Part shown: positions 12,001 through 22,630 of the stretch, piece by piece
Layout of the letters: each line of letters starts with the position of its first letter
Position numbering within the stretch: position 1 is the first letter of the stretch
Position numbers and translations under genes: made by a program
NCBI GenBank assembly: GCA_019802505.1
Contig: JAFMOC010000011.1
Coordinates: 6,271,501-6,335,500 of the forward strand
Direction of reading: 5' to 3'
Length of the DNA: 64,000 nt
Origin: Corydoras sp. C115
Taxonomy: Eukaryota; Chordata; Actinopteri; Siluriformes; Callichthyidae
The notes under the pieces: generated by a model
Told to the model about the DNA's origin: nothing
Database searches by the model: none
What the model saw: the letters and a program-made list of their open reading frames with translations, nothing else

Positions 12001-15000
12001 GGTATGTACAAAATATGAATAGCAGATTTTTTTTAATTAGCTTTATATTTATGCATGGTATAAATAGGGGTTTTTGTTAGGAACAAACAAAAAGGTTCAA
12101 TTATCCTTTAATCATTTTGTTGTCACATGACAACACCAATGTGTTGTATCTGTTTACAGAACACTTGGTAGAAGCGAATCTAGGAATGCAACCAAGCTAT
12201 TTATTATAGTCTGTGACCTGAAACATGAGCTGAGTGGATGAACGCATAGAACAAATACAGCTTCACTGTTTTCTGTATCCATGAGAGAGCAGGAGTATTG
12301 AATGACTATGCAGTAAAATCTATTCAGGTAATGGGAGTCTGTGTGCTAACCTTGGTCGGGTGGGTTGGGGTCCCAGGCTGCCCACAGCTGTACAATGAAG
12401 AACGGCGTCCAGCAGACAGTGTAGACCAACACTATAACCAGAGTCATCCTTACAGTCTTTGACATGGCCCGTGAAATCCCTGGGGGCGGTGGCGGATCAG
12501 GTAGCACATCTGGCCAGAGTTCTGGGACTCCTGAGATGTGACCTACCAGTGAGGATGAGCCTCTAGACTGTCCACAGGCACTACTGGCCGGCAGCATATG
12601 TGTACGAGAAGAATCAGACGTTTCAGGGGCAAACCTTTCGAAAGAAGGCGTGGGGCAAGATTCAGAGGAAGAGAGAGGCATTGAGCACGATTCACAAGGG
12701 TTATGAGAGGAACTGCCAATTTGTGAGCTGATGGCCAACTCATCAAATGAATGTATGTCCGAGAAGGTGAGGCTACTGTGGTGTTTCACAAGGATATCAT
12801 AGTGGCTGCCCTGTGTACTTTGATGATAGTTGCTTCCCTGTGTGTCTCTGTCTCTTCCTGACCTCCCACGATGTCCTTCCCTCTGAGGAAAATGAAAAAG
12901 CACAGAGTTCTTCTTAAACTCTGCTGTCACTATTCTTTCTGACTTTAGGTAGATGTTGTTGTGGATTTCTCTGAAGATGCGTACCTAAGAGGAAGAAATG
13001 GAAGTGGATTAATAACTTGCCTTAATTATTAAATATGTAGGCATTTATAACTAATTCCTTTATGCTACATCTGTAGTATACAATGAGGCATGGAATTAAA
13101 GATACCTTACACTTAGCCTTTTCTTTGTGGAAAACCAATGTAAACCTTTGCTTTTAATGTCTGGTATAATCCTCTTAGGGCAGCACGATGGCATTTTGGT
13201 TAGCACATCCACTTAGCAGTGAGGATCAAGGTTCCAATCACGATCTTGGTGGAATTTTTATGTTCTCCCTATGTGGGTTTTCTCCAGGTTCTCTATTAAT
13301 CTTTAATTCCTCTATTTCTGGTTTGATGAAATAACCAATAATGTGTGATGAGCATCTGCTTTTTTTATTTGCATAATTCTTAAGAGCTTTACTGTTCACA
13401 GTGTTGTGTTGTGCATTACAGATGCCCAGGCTATTTTATCAAGTACACTCAACATATGGCTGGTCGCCATAAAGCACTTCTTTTATGCATGCCGTAACTA
13501 AGTATAGCCCATTTACTGCTTTTCACTATTAGTCAGGCATCCTTTATTCTAGCCATCAGTGCAATAGGACAAATCGACTGCATCAAGCTTGCAACTATTG
13601 GCAGCTCTGAATTTTTGGACTTTTTTTATTACTTAAGTTGGGGGATGGGATGAGATGTTTTCCATTCATTTCAATTCCATCCTCAGGAAGTGTAATATAT
13701 GCTCATTTGTATTAAGCTCTTATGATTGACTTGGCCAGTTTGCAACATTTTTCAGTCTAATCAAGTCTTTTGTCAACAGGGGGATGTGGAACATTGTCCT
13801 GCTGCAAGATAAAGTTTCTCACTTTCAAATTGTATAAATTGCTTTGAAAATAAGCAAACAAAATTCTCAAAAACTCATTCTACCATCATGAGTTTCTCAT
13901 CTCAATTTCTTCTTCTTAATCTTATACTGTGGTCGCCGGGGTTTTCCATGCCCATCCAGTAGAGAATGTTTCAGGAGCTTGGTAGGTACACCCAGGACAG
14001 GGTGTCACTGAGCACTTTAGAGCAATTTAGATTTGGAGCAATTTAGAGCAGCCAATTCACACTGAATCTATGTATTTGGACTGTGGGAGGAAATTCCAAC
14101 CTGTATCCAGTGCTGAGAGGTGTACATGCTGAACACTAAGCCACTAGGGCAGCACAGTGGTGTAGCGGTTAGCATGCTCACCTCTTAGTGCTGGGGATAC
14201 AAGTTGGAATCACCATCTGGGTGGAGTTTCCATGTTCTCCCCATGTCCGTGTGGGTTTTCCTTCCACAGTCTAAAAACATGGATTCAATGTAATTTAAAT
14301 GCTCTAAACTCCCCAATATAGTGCGTGAGGGAGTGTATTGCCAATGTGGATTGGCACCCTGTCCTGGGTGTATCCCAAATCTCCCCCGCAACCCCAGTAG
14401 ACGATTAAGTGGAAGGTAATGAGATGAGATGAAAATAAATCGTTCTAATGAGACATTTTTATTTCCTTGAAAATCACACATAACTATAGAGTACTTTCTA
14501 CTGCGTACTTTCACCAAAAATAATTACTATATGCTTTACAGAAGAAACTGAAATGCTATGCTGTATTTCTTAGTGTAAGCACCTGCAATTAGCATTTACA
14601 TTTGTGCTGACAGCCAGAAGTATCATTTCAGATATATAAATGGTGGATTGGTGGATTGTGTTGCATTATTTTTGGGATACAGGAACATGTAACCCAGCAC
14701 CTCCATTATCCCTTACACTAAAGTATCAGGATACCATTACCACTTAGTTGGGTGTAGTCTATTGTCTCTTTTTACTTTGCAATGTTTGATAAATTGCTTT
14801 TAGTGACAAACAACATCCACTACTGTATATTAAAAATGTCAATAATGTATGTAAGTAAATTTTAACTGATTGTAGTTAAATTTTTACATGTGATATGTCT
14901 ATATACTGGCACGGTGGCTTAGTGGTTAGCACGTTCGCCTCTCAGCGCTAGGGATTCCCGGTTCGAATCCCCATCTGGGTGGAGTTTCCATGTTCTCCCC

Positions 15001-17781
15001 GTGTCTGTGTGGGTTTCCTCCGGGTTCTCCGGTTTCTTCCCACAGTCCAAAAACATGGATCAAGTCAATTGAATTCTCCAAATTGCCCCATATGTAGTGT
15101 GTCTGTGTGAGTGAGTGTGTGCCCAGCGATGGATTGGCGCCCTGTCCTGGGTGTATCTGCCCAGCGCCCGAGACGTTCTCCCCTGGATGGGCATGGGGAA
15201 CCCCACCGCGACCCTAATAGAGGATAAAGCGGGAGATAATGAATGAATGAATGTCTATATACTACCTCGGTCTGCAAATATTGAACGAAAAATTTGAGGT
15301 ACAACTGTGATTTTCCTTGTATTCCATTTTATATAAGATGGGATTTCAATCCACACTTTGTCCAGCAAAGTTGGAGAGAAATTGCTTGCAGACCAATCTC
15401 TGCTGACAGTGTCAAAGCAAACTCATCTGAAATGATTTGTCTATCTGGGCACATCATCCTGGTTTAGTAAAACAGGTAATGTGGGATTTGCTGTCTATTT
15501 AGACTTCAGGCAATGGAACAGGCTTTGAATTTATGTAAATGCACTTGAGGCTTAAGGCTAAGAGCTTGAATTAATCCACCCAACCTGGAGAATGCTGCCA
15601 TGGAGTATGTAGAGTATGAAAATGATTTGCAGACTTGTTAATCCACATAAAACTAACCACCTGACAGATAATAATGATGAGGGCTGGTAGGATGAAGACT
15701 GCTACAGTCATCCAGGTGACGTATGCTTTGAGTCCCCATGGCTCCACAAAGTGGCCCCAGCACTCATATACCCCTGGGGCTACCTCAGACCGTGAAAAAA
15801 TGAATACCTAAAAAGGAGAATTGTGACATTATTATCATTAATATAACATCAGTTATTAACCTCGAAAACACTTACTTTAAAATGACTTAAAAACATGTCC
15901 TATGTCCTGTTTACCTGGGGTAAACTGAGTAGTAGGGCCAGCCCCCATGCCACAATGATGGGGGTGTTCCAGCGGGAGGGCTTCCCTCCTCGGTATGCTT
16001 GCAGCGGGAAGCAGATTGCATAGTGGCGGTCCACGGTCATCGCCACGATCATGTATGACGACGCAAACATGCCCACAATCTGCAGGTACTTTATACAGCG
16101 GCACAAAGCATCAGGGCCTTGAAAGCGCTCTGTGATATCCCATAACAATTGTGGTAGCACCTGAAGATAAAGTTGAAATAAGTGCAGGTAAGTGTCGCAT
16201 GCTCATTAACATTTTTGCTCATGCTCATTAACTCATTACCTAGTCCTGGTTATTTTAATGTGTCTTCACTGATCAGACGTCAAGTTGCAAGCTTTAATTT
16301 CATACCTTGACGCCTGGGATTTGAAATGTATCTAGTGACCACCTGGGATCAGAGTTCACTTTTCCAATATTAAAAGAACAAAAGCTTTTTGTTTTTAATT
16401 CTCAAGAGAAAATGGCTCCTAAATACAGGGGGTGAACGTGGAATCTCCACCCAGATTGCGATTCAAACCTGGATCCCCAGCACTGAGAGGCAAACGTGCA
16501 AACCACTAAGCCACCGTACCGCCCCAGACTGTTTTATATGTTTTTGTACACAGTATAATGGTATACATAAAGTGTTAAAATCTAGCTTCTACATTATAAC
16601 ATTCATTTATTCATTCATTATCTCCCGCTTTATCCTCTATTAGGGTCGGGGTTCCCCATGCCCATCCAGGGGAGAATGTCTCGGGCGCTGGGCAGATACA
16701 CCCAGGACAGGGCGCCAATCCATCGCTGGGCACACACTCACTCACACAGACACACTACATATGGGGCAATTTGGAGAATTCAATTGACTTGATCCATGTT
16801 TTTGGACTGTGGGAAGAAACCGGAGAACCCGGAGGAAACCCACACAGACACGGGGAGAACATGGAAACTCCACCCAGATGGGGATTCGAACCGGGAATCC
16901 CTAGCGCTGAGAGGCGAACATGCTAACCACTAAGCCACCGTGCCGCCCACATTAGAACATACAGCATTTAAATTTTTGGGTCAAAATTGTAGACTGCAAT
17001 TATAAGCTTAATAACATGTACAGCAGTCCATTTCTTTCCTCGCCCTGCAGCTGTGTTATGAATTTAATAATTGTATAATGTTATTAATAAGGTCTTAATT
17101 AATAAGGCTTGATAAAGCTGAGACTGTATCACAGTTTATAGTTCCATAATTAATGCAGATTGCATGATATTTTTTATTAATTAAATCTGGATCATAACAA
17201 CCTTAAGGTTTGCTTTTGCAGAGGACAGGAGTTGAGTCGGTGGTGTTTTAATGTGTTTAGTCGTGGACGTCATTTTACAACATACAACATAAAAATGCCA
17301 TTTTCAACTATCCTATGAGTGCATGCCAATCTAACATTCACAAATTGCATTCTGACAGATGTAGCTTGACTTGGTCATCTAAATGACATTACACTATCTG
17401 ACAAGACGTTCCAACATCTGCAATCCTACTTTTACAAGTCACCTGAAAGATTGCCACCACGAGGTCAGCGACACACAGGTTGATCATGAAGAGATGCATG
17501 GGAGCATGATGTTTCCTCCTGCGCAGCAGCACCCACAGGACAAAGCTGTTGCCCAGCGTAGTGAGGGCCAGCACAAGGCCAAGCACCCCGATCTCAGCTC
17601 GTGCCAGATTTTTGTCCCGTACTCGGGGACTTGGTTGGACAGTTGGGCCCCATGTTGCCCCTGAGCTGTTCTCTGAGGGCAACAGCCACAGGAAGGCCTC
17701 GGTGCTGCTGAAGCTGCTACTCAGGTTAAAGAGGGAAAGATTGGACTGAGCTGAAGCCACTTCCCAAGATGCTGCCCTCAT
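8236..17781 (-). CDS. avpr2: Vasotocin/vasopressin V2-type receptor, complete coding region in five exons
   Basis: G-protein-coupled receptor of the plasma membrane for vasotocin/vasopressin. Coding exons: 17781-17443, 16160-15915, 15807-15661, 12984-12351 and 8438-8236; all junctions are GT/AG and the join gives 522 codons plus TGA. Visible: three N-glycosylation sequons in the N-terminus (Asn14, 19, 38); helix 1 about 62-87 with Gly-Asn; helix 2 Leu-x-x-x-Asp near 101-105; the helix-3 Cys133 paired with loop Cys211; family Lys137 and Gln140; Asp-Arg-His 157-159; a long loop 3 (245-419); Cys-Trp-Thr-Pro 435-438; Asn-Pro-Trp-Ile-Tyr 473-477; Cys-Cys 493-494 for likely palmitoylation. Asp-Arg-His (not Asp-Arg-Tyr), the helix 6-7 text and the Cys-Cys tail are V2-type rather than V1 or oxytocin receptor. 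The start is the ATG 9 nt after a good acceptor (exon edge 17790), so a non-coding first exon lies upstream. V2 receptors classically act through Gs and cAMP; some fish V2 subtypes are reported to use calcium. The subtype (V2A, V2B or V2C) is not resolved here. Confidence 0.93.
8456..8710 (-). mobile_element. SINE of a second family, abutting the avpr2 helix-7 exon
   Basis: Minus-strand head (GGGCTTGTGGTTAAGGAACT, box B CCGGTTCGATTCTC), a GGGAGCAATTAAGTTAGG body complement and a tail beginning AAAGTGAT at 8,456. Same family as 39,142-39,777 and 61,308-61,575. Its tail end is only about 18 nt inside the intron from exon 5. Confidence 0.8.
8985..9215 (+). mobile_element. 3' part of a main-family SINE expanded by a TG repeat
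   Basis: GCTCTAAATAGCCCATATAT, then about 74 bp of TG repeat (9009-9082), then GTGCCCAGTGATGTATTGGC and GGATTTAGCGGAAGATAATG. The native TGTGTGAGTG segment of the SINE seeded the microsatellite. Confidence 0.8.
9009..9082. repeat. (TG)n microsatellite
   Basis: About 37 uninterrupted TG units inside a SINE fragment. Confidence 0.95.
9703..9894 (-). mobile_element. tRNA-derived SINE with L2 tail
   Basis: Minus strand: tRNA-like head GGTAGCTCAGTGGTTAGGGA and GGGCTCAAATTCC (box A/B), a body with GGTCCTTGAGCAAGACCCTT, and the L2 tail GTAAGTCACTTTGGATAAAA. The shared tail says it was mobilised by the L2-type LINE. It lies in intron 4 of the receptor gene. Confidence 0.8.
10018..10828 (-). pseudogene. 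5' two-thirds of a Tc1-like element with broken transposase
   Basis: The 5' terminal repeat (CACTCACCGGCCACTTTATT on the minus strand) ends near 10,828. The transposase starts at ATG 10,678 with Met-Gly-Lys-Lys-Gly-Asp-Leu-Ser-Ala-Phe-Glu-Arg, passes a helix-turn-helix, hits one in-frame TGA near 10,445 (an Arg CGA in related copies), and continues in the same frame through Trp-Ser-Asp-Glu-Ser-Arg-Phe and Val-Met-Val-Trp-Gly. It is cut off near 10,018, losing the last catalytic acidic residue and the 3' terminal repeat. It lies in intron 4 of the receptor gene. Confidence 0.9.
10830..12350. other. avpr2 intron 4, unique part
   Basis: AT-rich intron sequence with no recognised element. Confidence 0.6.
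12351..12984 (-). CDS. avpr2: avpr2-like exon 4 of the coding region (long loop 3, helix 6)
   Basis: 634 nt, beginning in phase 0 after CTTCCTCTTAG and ending after the first base of a Gly codon (CCAAG|GTTAGC). It encodes the start of loop 3 (Val-Arg-Ile-Phe-Arg-Glu-Ile-His), a Ser/Thr/Cys-rich stretch of about 150 residues with a five-proline run (residues 408-412), then Lys-Thr-Val-Arg-Met-Thr and helix 6 with Cys-Trp-Thr-Pro-Phe-Phe. The loop is several times longer than in human AVPR2. Confidence 0.92.
13182..13300 (+). mobile_element. 5' fragment of a main-family SINE
   Basis: GGCAGCACGATGGCATTTTG, GTTAGCACATCCACTTAGCA and TTCTCCAGGTTCTCTA; strongly diverged, in intron 3 of the receptor gene. 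Confidence 0.6.
13895..14144 (-). mobile_element. Main-family SINE, left arm of a head-to-head pair
   Basis: Minus-strand copy with GCCCATCCAGTAGAGAATGT and CACTAAGCCACTAGGGCAGC, degraded in the middle. Its head meets the head of the next copy at about 14,145. Confidence 0.75.
14150..14435 (+). mobile_element. Main-family SINE, right arm of a head-to-head pair
   Basis: Plus-strand copy beginning GGCAGCACAGTGGTGTAGCG, with GGGTGGAGTTTCCATGTTCT and a GATGAGATGA tail; about 20% diverged from the family. Confidence 0.8.
14908..15250 (+). mobile_element. Main-family SINE, full length, downstream of avpr2 exon 3
   Basis: Full-length plus-strand copy with a perfect 13-bp target duplication ATGTCTATATACT (14895-14907, 15251-15263). 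It shares private variants (GTGTCTGTGTGGG, TTTCTTCCC, CATATGTAGTG) with the minus-strand copy at 16,603. Confidence 0.93.
15661..15807 (-). CDS. avpr2: avpr2-like exon 3 of the coding region (extracellular loop 2, helix 5)
   Basis: Forty-nine codons, phase 0 at both ends, from acceptor CTCCTTTTTAG to donor CTGTCAG|GTGGTT. It begins Val-Phe-Ile-Phe, holds the loop-2 Glu-Cys-Trp-Gly with the second disulfide Cys, then Glu-Pro-Trp-Gly and helix 5 with its Pro. Confidence 0.92.
15915..16160 (-). CDS. avpr2: avpr2-like exon 2 of the coding region (helices 3-4)
   Basis: Eighty-two codons between acceptor TTATCTTCAG and donor CCCCAG|GTAAAC, phase 0 at both ends. It carries extracellular loop 1, the helix-3 disulfide Cys, the family Lys and Gln in helix 3, Asp-Arg-His followed by Tyr-Ala-Ile-Cys, and helix 4 ending Leu-Pro-Gln. 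The following intron is only 107 nt. Confidence 0.93.
16426..16526 (-). mobile_element. 5' fragment of a main-family SINE
   Basis: Head and box-B portion only: AATCTCCACCCAGATTGCGA to CACTAAGCCACCGTACCGCC, in intron 1 of the receptor coding region. Confidence 0.8.
16603..16948 (-). mobile_element. Main-family SINE, full length, upstream of avpr2 exon 2
   Basis: Full-length minus-strand copy; target duplication ACATTATAACAT / ACATTAGAACAT (16591-16602, 16949-16960). Nearly identical in reverse to the copy at 14,908. Confidence 0.93.
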
Positions 17782-17790
17782 GCCTGAGGC
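17443..17790 (-). CDS. avpr2: avpr2-like exon 1 of the coding region (N-terminus, helices 1-2)
   Basis: The exon starts after a pyrimidine-rich acceptor (TTTTGTTTCCAG); the ATG is at 17781, so the first 9 nt are 5' UTR. It encodes 113 residues: an extracellular tail with three N-glycosylation sequons, helix 1, the basic loop-1 run Arg-Arg-Arg-Lys-His-His, and most of helix 2 with its conserved Asp. It ends CAG|GTGACT, phase 0. Confidence 0.92.
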
Positions 17791-18339
17791 CTGGAAACAA
17801 AACCACAAAAGTTAGCAGCTAAGTAGGTTCGTGCATGCTTACACAAATCAAATCACACAATATGCTTGTAAATAGAACTAAGTTGTTTTATTTTAAATCA
17901 AATACTTTATTTTAAATTCAGACTGCTATTTCTTTTAAATGGTTTTCGAACTGGAAGAGATGCTGAGCGGCAACATGGAAGAAAAACAGATTATACAAAA
18001 TCAAATTAGCTCATTAAAAAGGTTATCTCCATCATATTCACCAGATTAAACATGCAGCCTCAGCTAGTGTTTAAGGGACATTAGACAGAAAGTACTTACA
18101 GTTCCAATTAACTCCAATCTGTCTTTTCAACCAATACATGAAGCAATTAAATACCCATCATGCCCCGTGGTTTTTAAGGCCCCCACAAGACAAATGTTAA
18201 TGTGAGAAATGGAGTGAATTGTTAAATTTGTTTCTGAAGAGGCCACCATATGTGTTGGTCTGTTTGTTTGAATTAATAATAAAAACTTCATGACTTTTAG
18301 AAATCTGCTGCCCTGCACCCCCTTTGATTTTGAAAATAC

Positions 18340-18421
18340 AGAACAGGGAGAACATGAAAACAAACCTGGAATTCCAGTGATGAGCGGCGAATATGCTAAT
18401 CACTATGCCATTGTGCCACCC
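18340..18421 (-). mobile_element. Degraded head of a main-family SINE
   Basis: AACAGGGAGAACATGAAAAC, CTGGAATTCCAGTGATGAGC and CACTATGCCATTGTGCCACC. Confidence 0.6.
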
Positions 18422-18953
18422 ATGAATTAATTACGTTTACTAAAAAAATAAACACAGACAAGCTTGAAATGATAGCTTCATTTGAAATCAAAGCACTGGT
18501 AAATAATATGTATTTTTGAAAGCGCATTAAATCATTTTACATATACGCCACTAATCCTGAGAGATTTACAGTAGCAATGATATTATACAACGTGAACAGC
18601 TGCTAAAGACCTTGATCATAATTCTACAAAAGGAATAGTGTGGCTTAAAATATCAATCATTTAAAATATAGCCAACACCGAGCCACCACCACAACCATTT
18701 ATTAAATAAACTCTGAAAGAAGAGAATGCATGTTGTGTTGCAGTACAGAAGGGATTTAGAGGGAAACGGTATGTACGAAGTGGTTTTTAGGAAAGCTGAA
18801 TCATGTTTAAGAAAGATGCTTAAAAGACCAAGCATGAAGTGATAAGCAGCAGCTTGGAATTAACAGACTGTGTGAGTTCACATCCATTGTATGTTTAGAT
18901 GTATTAGTTACACATTCAAATCCAGCAATTTCATTTTTCAAAACTCATGATTA

Positions 18954-19298
18954 GGCGGCACGGTGGCTTAGTGGTTAGCACGTTCGCCTCTCAGCGCTAG
19001 GGATTCCCGGTTCGAATCCCCATCTGGGTGGAGTTTCCATGTTCTCCCCGTGTCTGCGTGGGTTTCCTGCGGGTTCTCCGATTTCCTCCCACAGTCCAAA
19101 AACATGGATCAAGTCAATTGAATTCTCCAAATTGCCCCATATAGAGTGTGTCTGTGCGTGTGAGTGTGTGCCCAGCGATGGATTGGCGCCCTGTCCGTGG
19201 TGTATCTGCCCAGCGCCCGAGACGTTCTTCCCTGGATGGGCATGGGGAACCCCACCGCGACCCTAATAGAGGATAAAGCGGGAGATAATGAATGAATG
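18954..19298 (+). mobile_element. Main-family SINE, full length, with target duplication
   Basis: Plus-strand copy close to the family consensus, flanked by the 14-bp repeat AAAACTCATGATTA (18940-18953, 19299-19312). Confidence 0.93.
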
Positions 19299-19674
19299 AA
19301 AACTCATGATTATATAGTTGTTTAATACAGACTAAGAAGATATGTGTAAAAAACAAATGACATTAAAATCTGCACTCACATTTTTAGAACAACTGTGTAT
19401 TATATTTTTTTACTGAGTAACAGTTACTCTATGTACGTGCTGTTCAGAACTCTGAAATGTCAGAACCATTTCCAGTCCAATTTTGAACCTAAAATATATT
19501 GTCCACCCCAAATCTACTTTTGCTGCGTACTCCCTCTGACCCTAAGCCTCCTCTATTTTTTGTGTCTCTCCTAAATAGAGTTTGTGCAAGTTTACAGTTG
19601 CATATTCTTGCAAAGTAAAAAAGACATGACATACACTGTATGACCAGAACTATGTGGTCACTGCATCTATTAAT

Positions 19675-19868
19675 CTTATCTCATCTCATTATCTTCCACT
19701 TGATCCTCTGCTGGGGTCATGGAGGACTTCCACATGTCCATCCAGAGGAGAAGGTTTCGGGTGCTGGGCAGAAACTCAAGCGTACACTGATAGAACATAG
19801 AAAGTCCACCCTGATCAGGATTGTAACCGGGATCCCCAGTGCTGAGAGGCGAATGTGCTAACCAATAA
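19675..19868 (-). mobile_element. Partial main-family SINE
   Basis: TTATCTTCCACTTGATCCTC, ATCCAGAGGAGAAGGTTTCG and CAGTGCTGAGAGGCGAATGT; the middle third is missing. Confidence 0.75.
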
Positions 19869-20217
19869 TTGTATAAGCTTCCATTTCTAACATCAGCTTC
19901 AGTACAATGAATGATAATGGGTAATCTAGAAACCACAGATTTGCATTTTTGGGAAACACCTATACTGTCTTCTCAAACTTGACTTTACGTGACTCACTCA
20001 CCAAGCCATCAGTTTGCACAGACAAACAGAAAAATCTTGTGTAAACACTGGCCTGTAAAATGAAGGCTGTTAGCGCAACTATAATGAGTTTTATATTGGA
20101 TGACAAACAAATTCCCATAACACTTTGATGCGTCCAAATATCATTACAGCAATTAAGCGTAGAGCTGTAAATAAACAGTGATGCATTTACATAAAAAACA
20201 CTCTAAAAATAAATGTT

Positions 20218-20218
<1 letters not shown>

Positions 20219-20273
<55 letters not shown>

Positions 20274-20307
20274 TGTATATATGTGTATATATGTGTATAT
20301 ATGTGTA

Positions 20308-20390
<83 letters not shown>
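20219..20390. repeat. (AT)n microsatellite with ATGTGT interruptions
   Basis: About 170 bp of AT with four TATATGTG units in the middle; adjoins a SINE tail. Confidence 0.95.
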
Positions 20391-20392
<2 letters not shown>

Positions 20393-20395
20393 TAA

Positions 20396-20537
20396 TTCAT
20401 TCATTCATTCATTATCTCCCGCTTTATCCTCCATTAGGGTCGCGGTGGGGTTCCCCATGCCCATCCAGGGCAGAGAGAACGTCTCAGGCGCTGGGCAGAT
20501 AGACCCAGGACAGGGCGCCAATCCATCGCTGGGCATA
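20396..20537 (-). mobile_element. 3' part of a main-family SINE beside an AT repeat
   Basis: (TTCA)n tail, TATCTCCCGCTTTATCCTCC and GCGCCAATCCATCGCTGGGC; truncated at the head side and adjoining long AT repeats on both sides. Confidence 0.85.
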
Positions 20538-21019
20538 TATATATATAAACAATATATAGATATAAGTATAACTATACACAACATGTAATCACGTTAAGAA
20601 CTGATGTAGGATCATGTCAGGGTTAAGTCTATTGCAACACCAGAAAAGTTCCTTTAGGCTCACCACTCTATTTGGGCCACCAAGCTGTGTTACCAATTAC
20701 CATCTGTAGCATCACAATGACACAGTCACACATGGTGCTGACTATCCTATTGTGTGTGTGTCCTCACAGGCTATTTATCCCAGCCTGTTAATTTTTTTCT
20801 TTCTTCCAATATGTGACAAGTCAATACCAGGGGATCACCCCAGTTCACTGTCCTGTCCCACAAGGGGACACAACCAACCTAAAAGTTTGCTTCACTGCAG
20901 TACACAGAGATCCCTCCACAATGATTATGGCTGTTTAACACATGTCCATAATAAAACTGAATGCCCTTGGCAATGGGTATTGTATGCTTGGTTTTGATGC
21001 ACAGGCTTCTCACTGTGGC

Positions 21020-21180
21020 AAAATGTATATAAAACGGCTTACAAATAAGAGAACAACACAAGTCAGTAGTTAGGGAACAAACAGGCAGACTGAAGGATTA
21101 TGAAACCTGATCATCATACAATCTGGCTTCTAGATATGTTTTGTTTTATTATTTTTTTTCATATCAAGTGCTTGTGGAAG
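21020..21180 (-). repeat. L2-type LINE 3' UTR fragment
   Basis: Shares CGGCTTACAAATAAGAG, ACACAAGTCAGTAGTTA and AAACCTGATCATCAT with the 3' UTR of the LINE at 4,259-4,430 and has the same AT-rich TTTTATTATTTTTT part after it. Confidence 0.55.
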
Positions 21181-22630
21181 AGATATATCCATAACATTAT
21201 CACTGTGTTATGGTTTATATAGTTAGTGAGGTTTAAAAAATCCTACTAACTGTTCAGTTGTTGTGACTGTGCTCTGGTCTAGAAACTTCTGTGCCTTATG
21301 TTATTTTATAAAATGGATCATGTGAAGGTGCTAATATAAAATTGTTTTGTGGCATCATGTATTGCAAACATTAAGTACAACAGCAACATCATGTAACTTT
21401 TAAAAAATCTATCTATCTATTTAAATATCACTTAGTTTTTGTATTGTGCTGCGCCAAGATGTTTCATTTTATTTATTTTGTTATTTCTTTTGTAGTACTT
21501 TTTTTAAATGTAAACTTTACATTTAATTTAAATGTTTTTGACTTTTATTTTGACATTTCCCACTCTGTTAGCTTTCTTGTAATATCCATTCTCCTATGTT
21601 AATCACCATTAGGTTTGTTGTATTTAATTATCTTTTTTTTGTGTTAATATTAGTTCTCTTAAATCGTTTTGGTATTTTCTCCTCGACTTGGGACGTTAAC
21701 TCCATCGTCCCAAGGTTTGTTGTGTTGTTACCAGCTCTGTTTATTCCTTATTTCATTTAAGCTTTGTGTAGACTATTCTTTCTATCATGATTTGTTTAAG
21801 AATTCTTTCTTGTTAAACTCTGTTTAGGTCTTTATTTCTGTTATTCTTAGTTAAGGCCTGTGATCCTGTTCATCTCTGTTTGGGCTTTCAATAGAGTTTT
21901 GCTGTGTTTGGGCCTGACTTTCTGTGTTGCTCTGTTTTGGTATTTATGCTCATTTTAGAACTATATGCCTGATGATGATAAATATATTTTATTTCCTCTT
22001 TCTGAACACTACATTGGCACCTTGGAATAGTTGTTTGGTTAAGTGTAGGTTAGTTTTATTGCTGTCCTGCAGTAGACTTGACACTAGTACTCTCTCCTCT
22101 CACACAGACTTATTTGCTCATCAAGTTCCCGCTCAATGTCTTGGAAAACTGTCTATGATGTATACAACTGAGATAAGTGTCTGTAGCTAAACTAAAGAAA
22201 TTAAATAATAAGCCTGAGGCTAAGAAAAGAGCAATGAAAGTTAATGTATGCTGAGTTTGCAAGTGATTATAGAAGTCAGAAGTGGATAAACTGGCATTTG
22301 AGTGGTTTGGGTATTGCAAGAATGATGTTGAACAAGCAATAGTAATCTGTAAAATATGCATCAAAACCTGTAGAATAAAAAAAATATGCAGTATCACAAA
22401 AACACCTAATTATACACATGCACAAAGCCACAAATTAGTTTCATACCTCTGTTTTTATGTGTTTGTATACCTTTTTTTCTGGTTTGGATAAGCACTGTTT
22501 TGTTAACTGTTATTTCCACCTTTTGCATGCAGTTTAAAATAATTTTAATATTAATCAGTAATGAATATCAACAAAAATGTTTGTAACAAACATCTGCACA
22601 TATTAATGCAATTAATATTTATTTATAAAA

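Noticed and set aside
17782..17808. Upstream in-frame start for the receptor nine codons before the ATG
   Set aside because: That codon is TTG and lies inside the intron; the TTTCCAG acceptor places the exon edge at 17,790.
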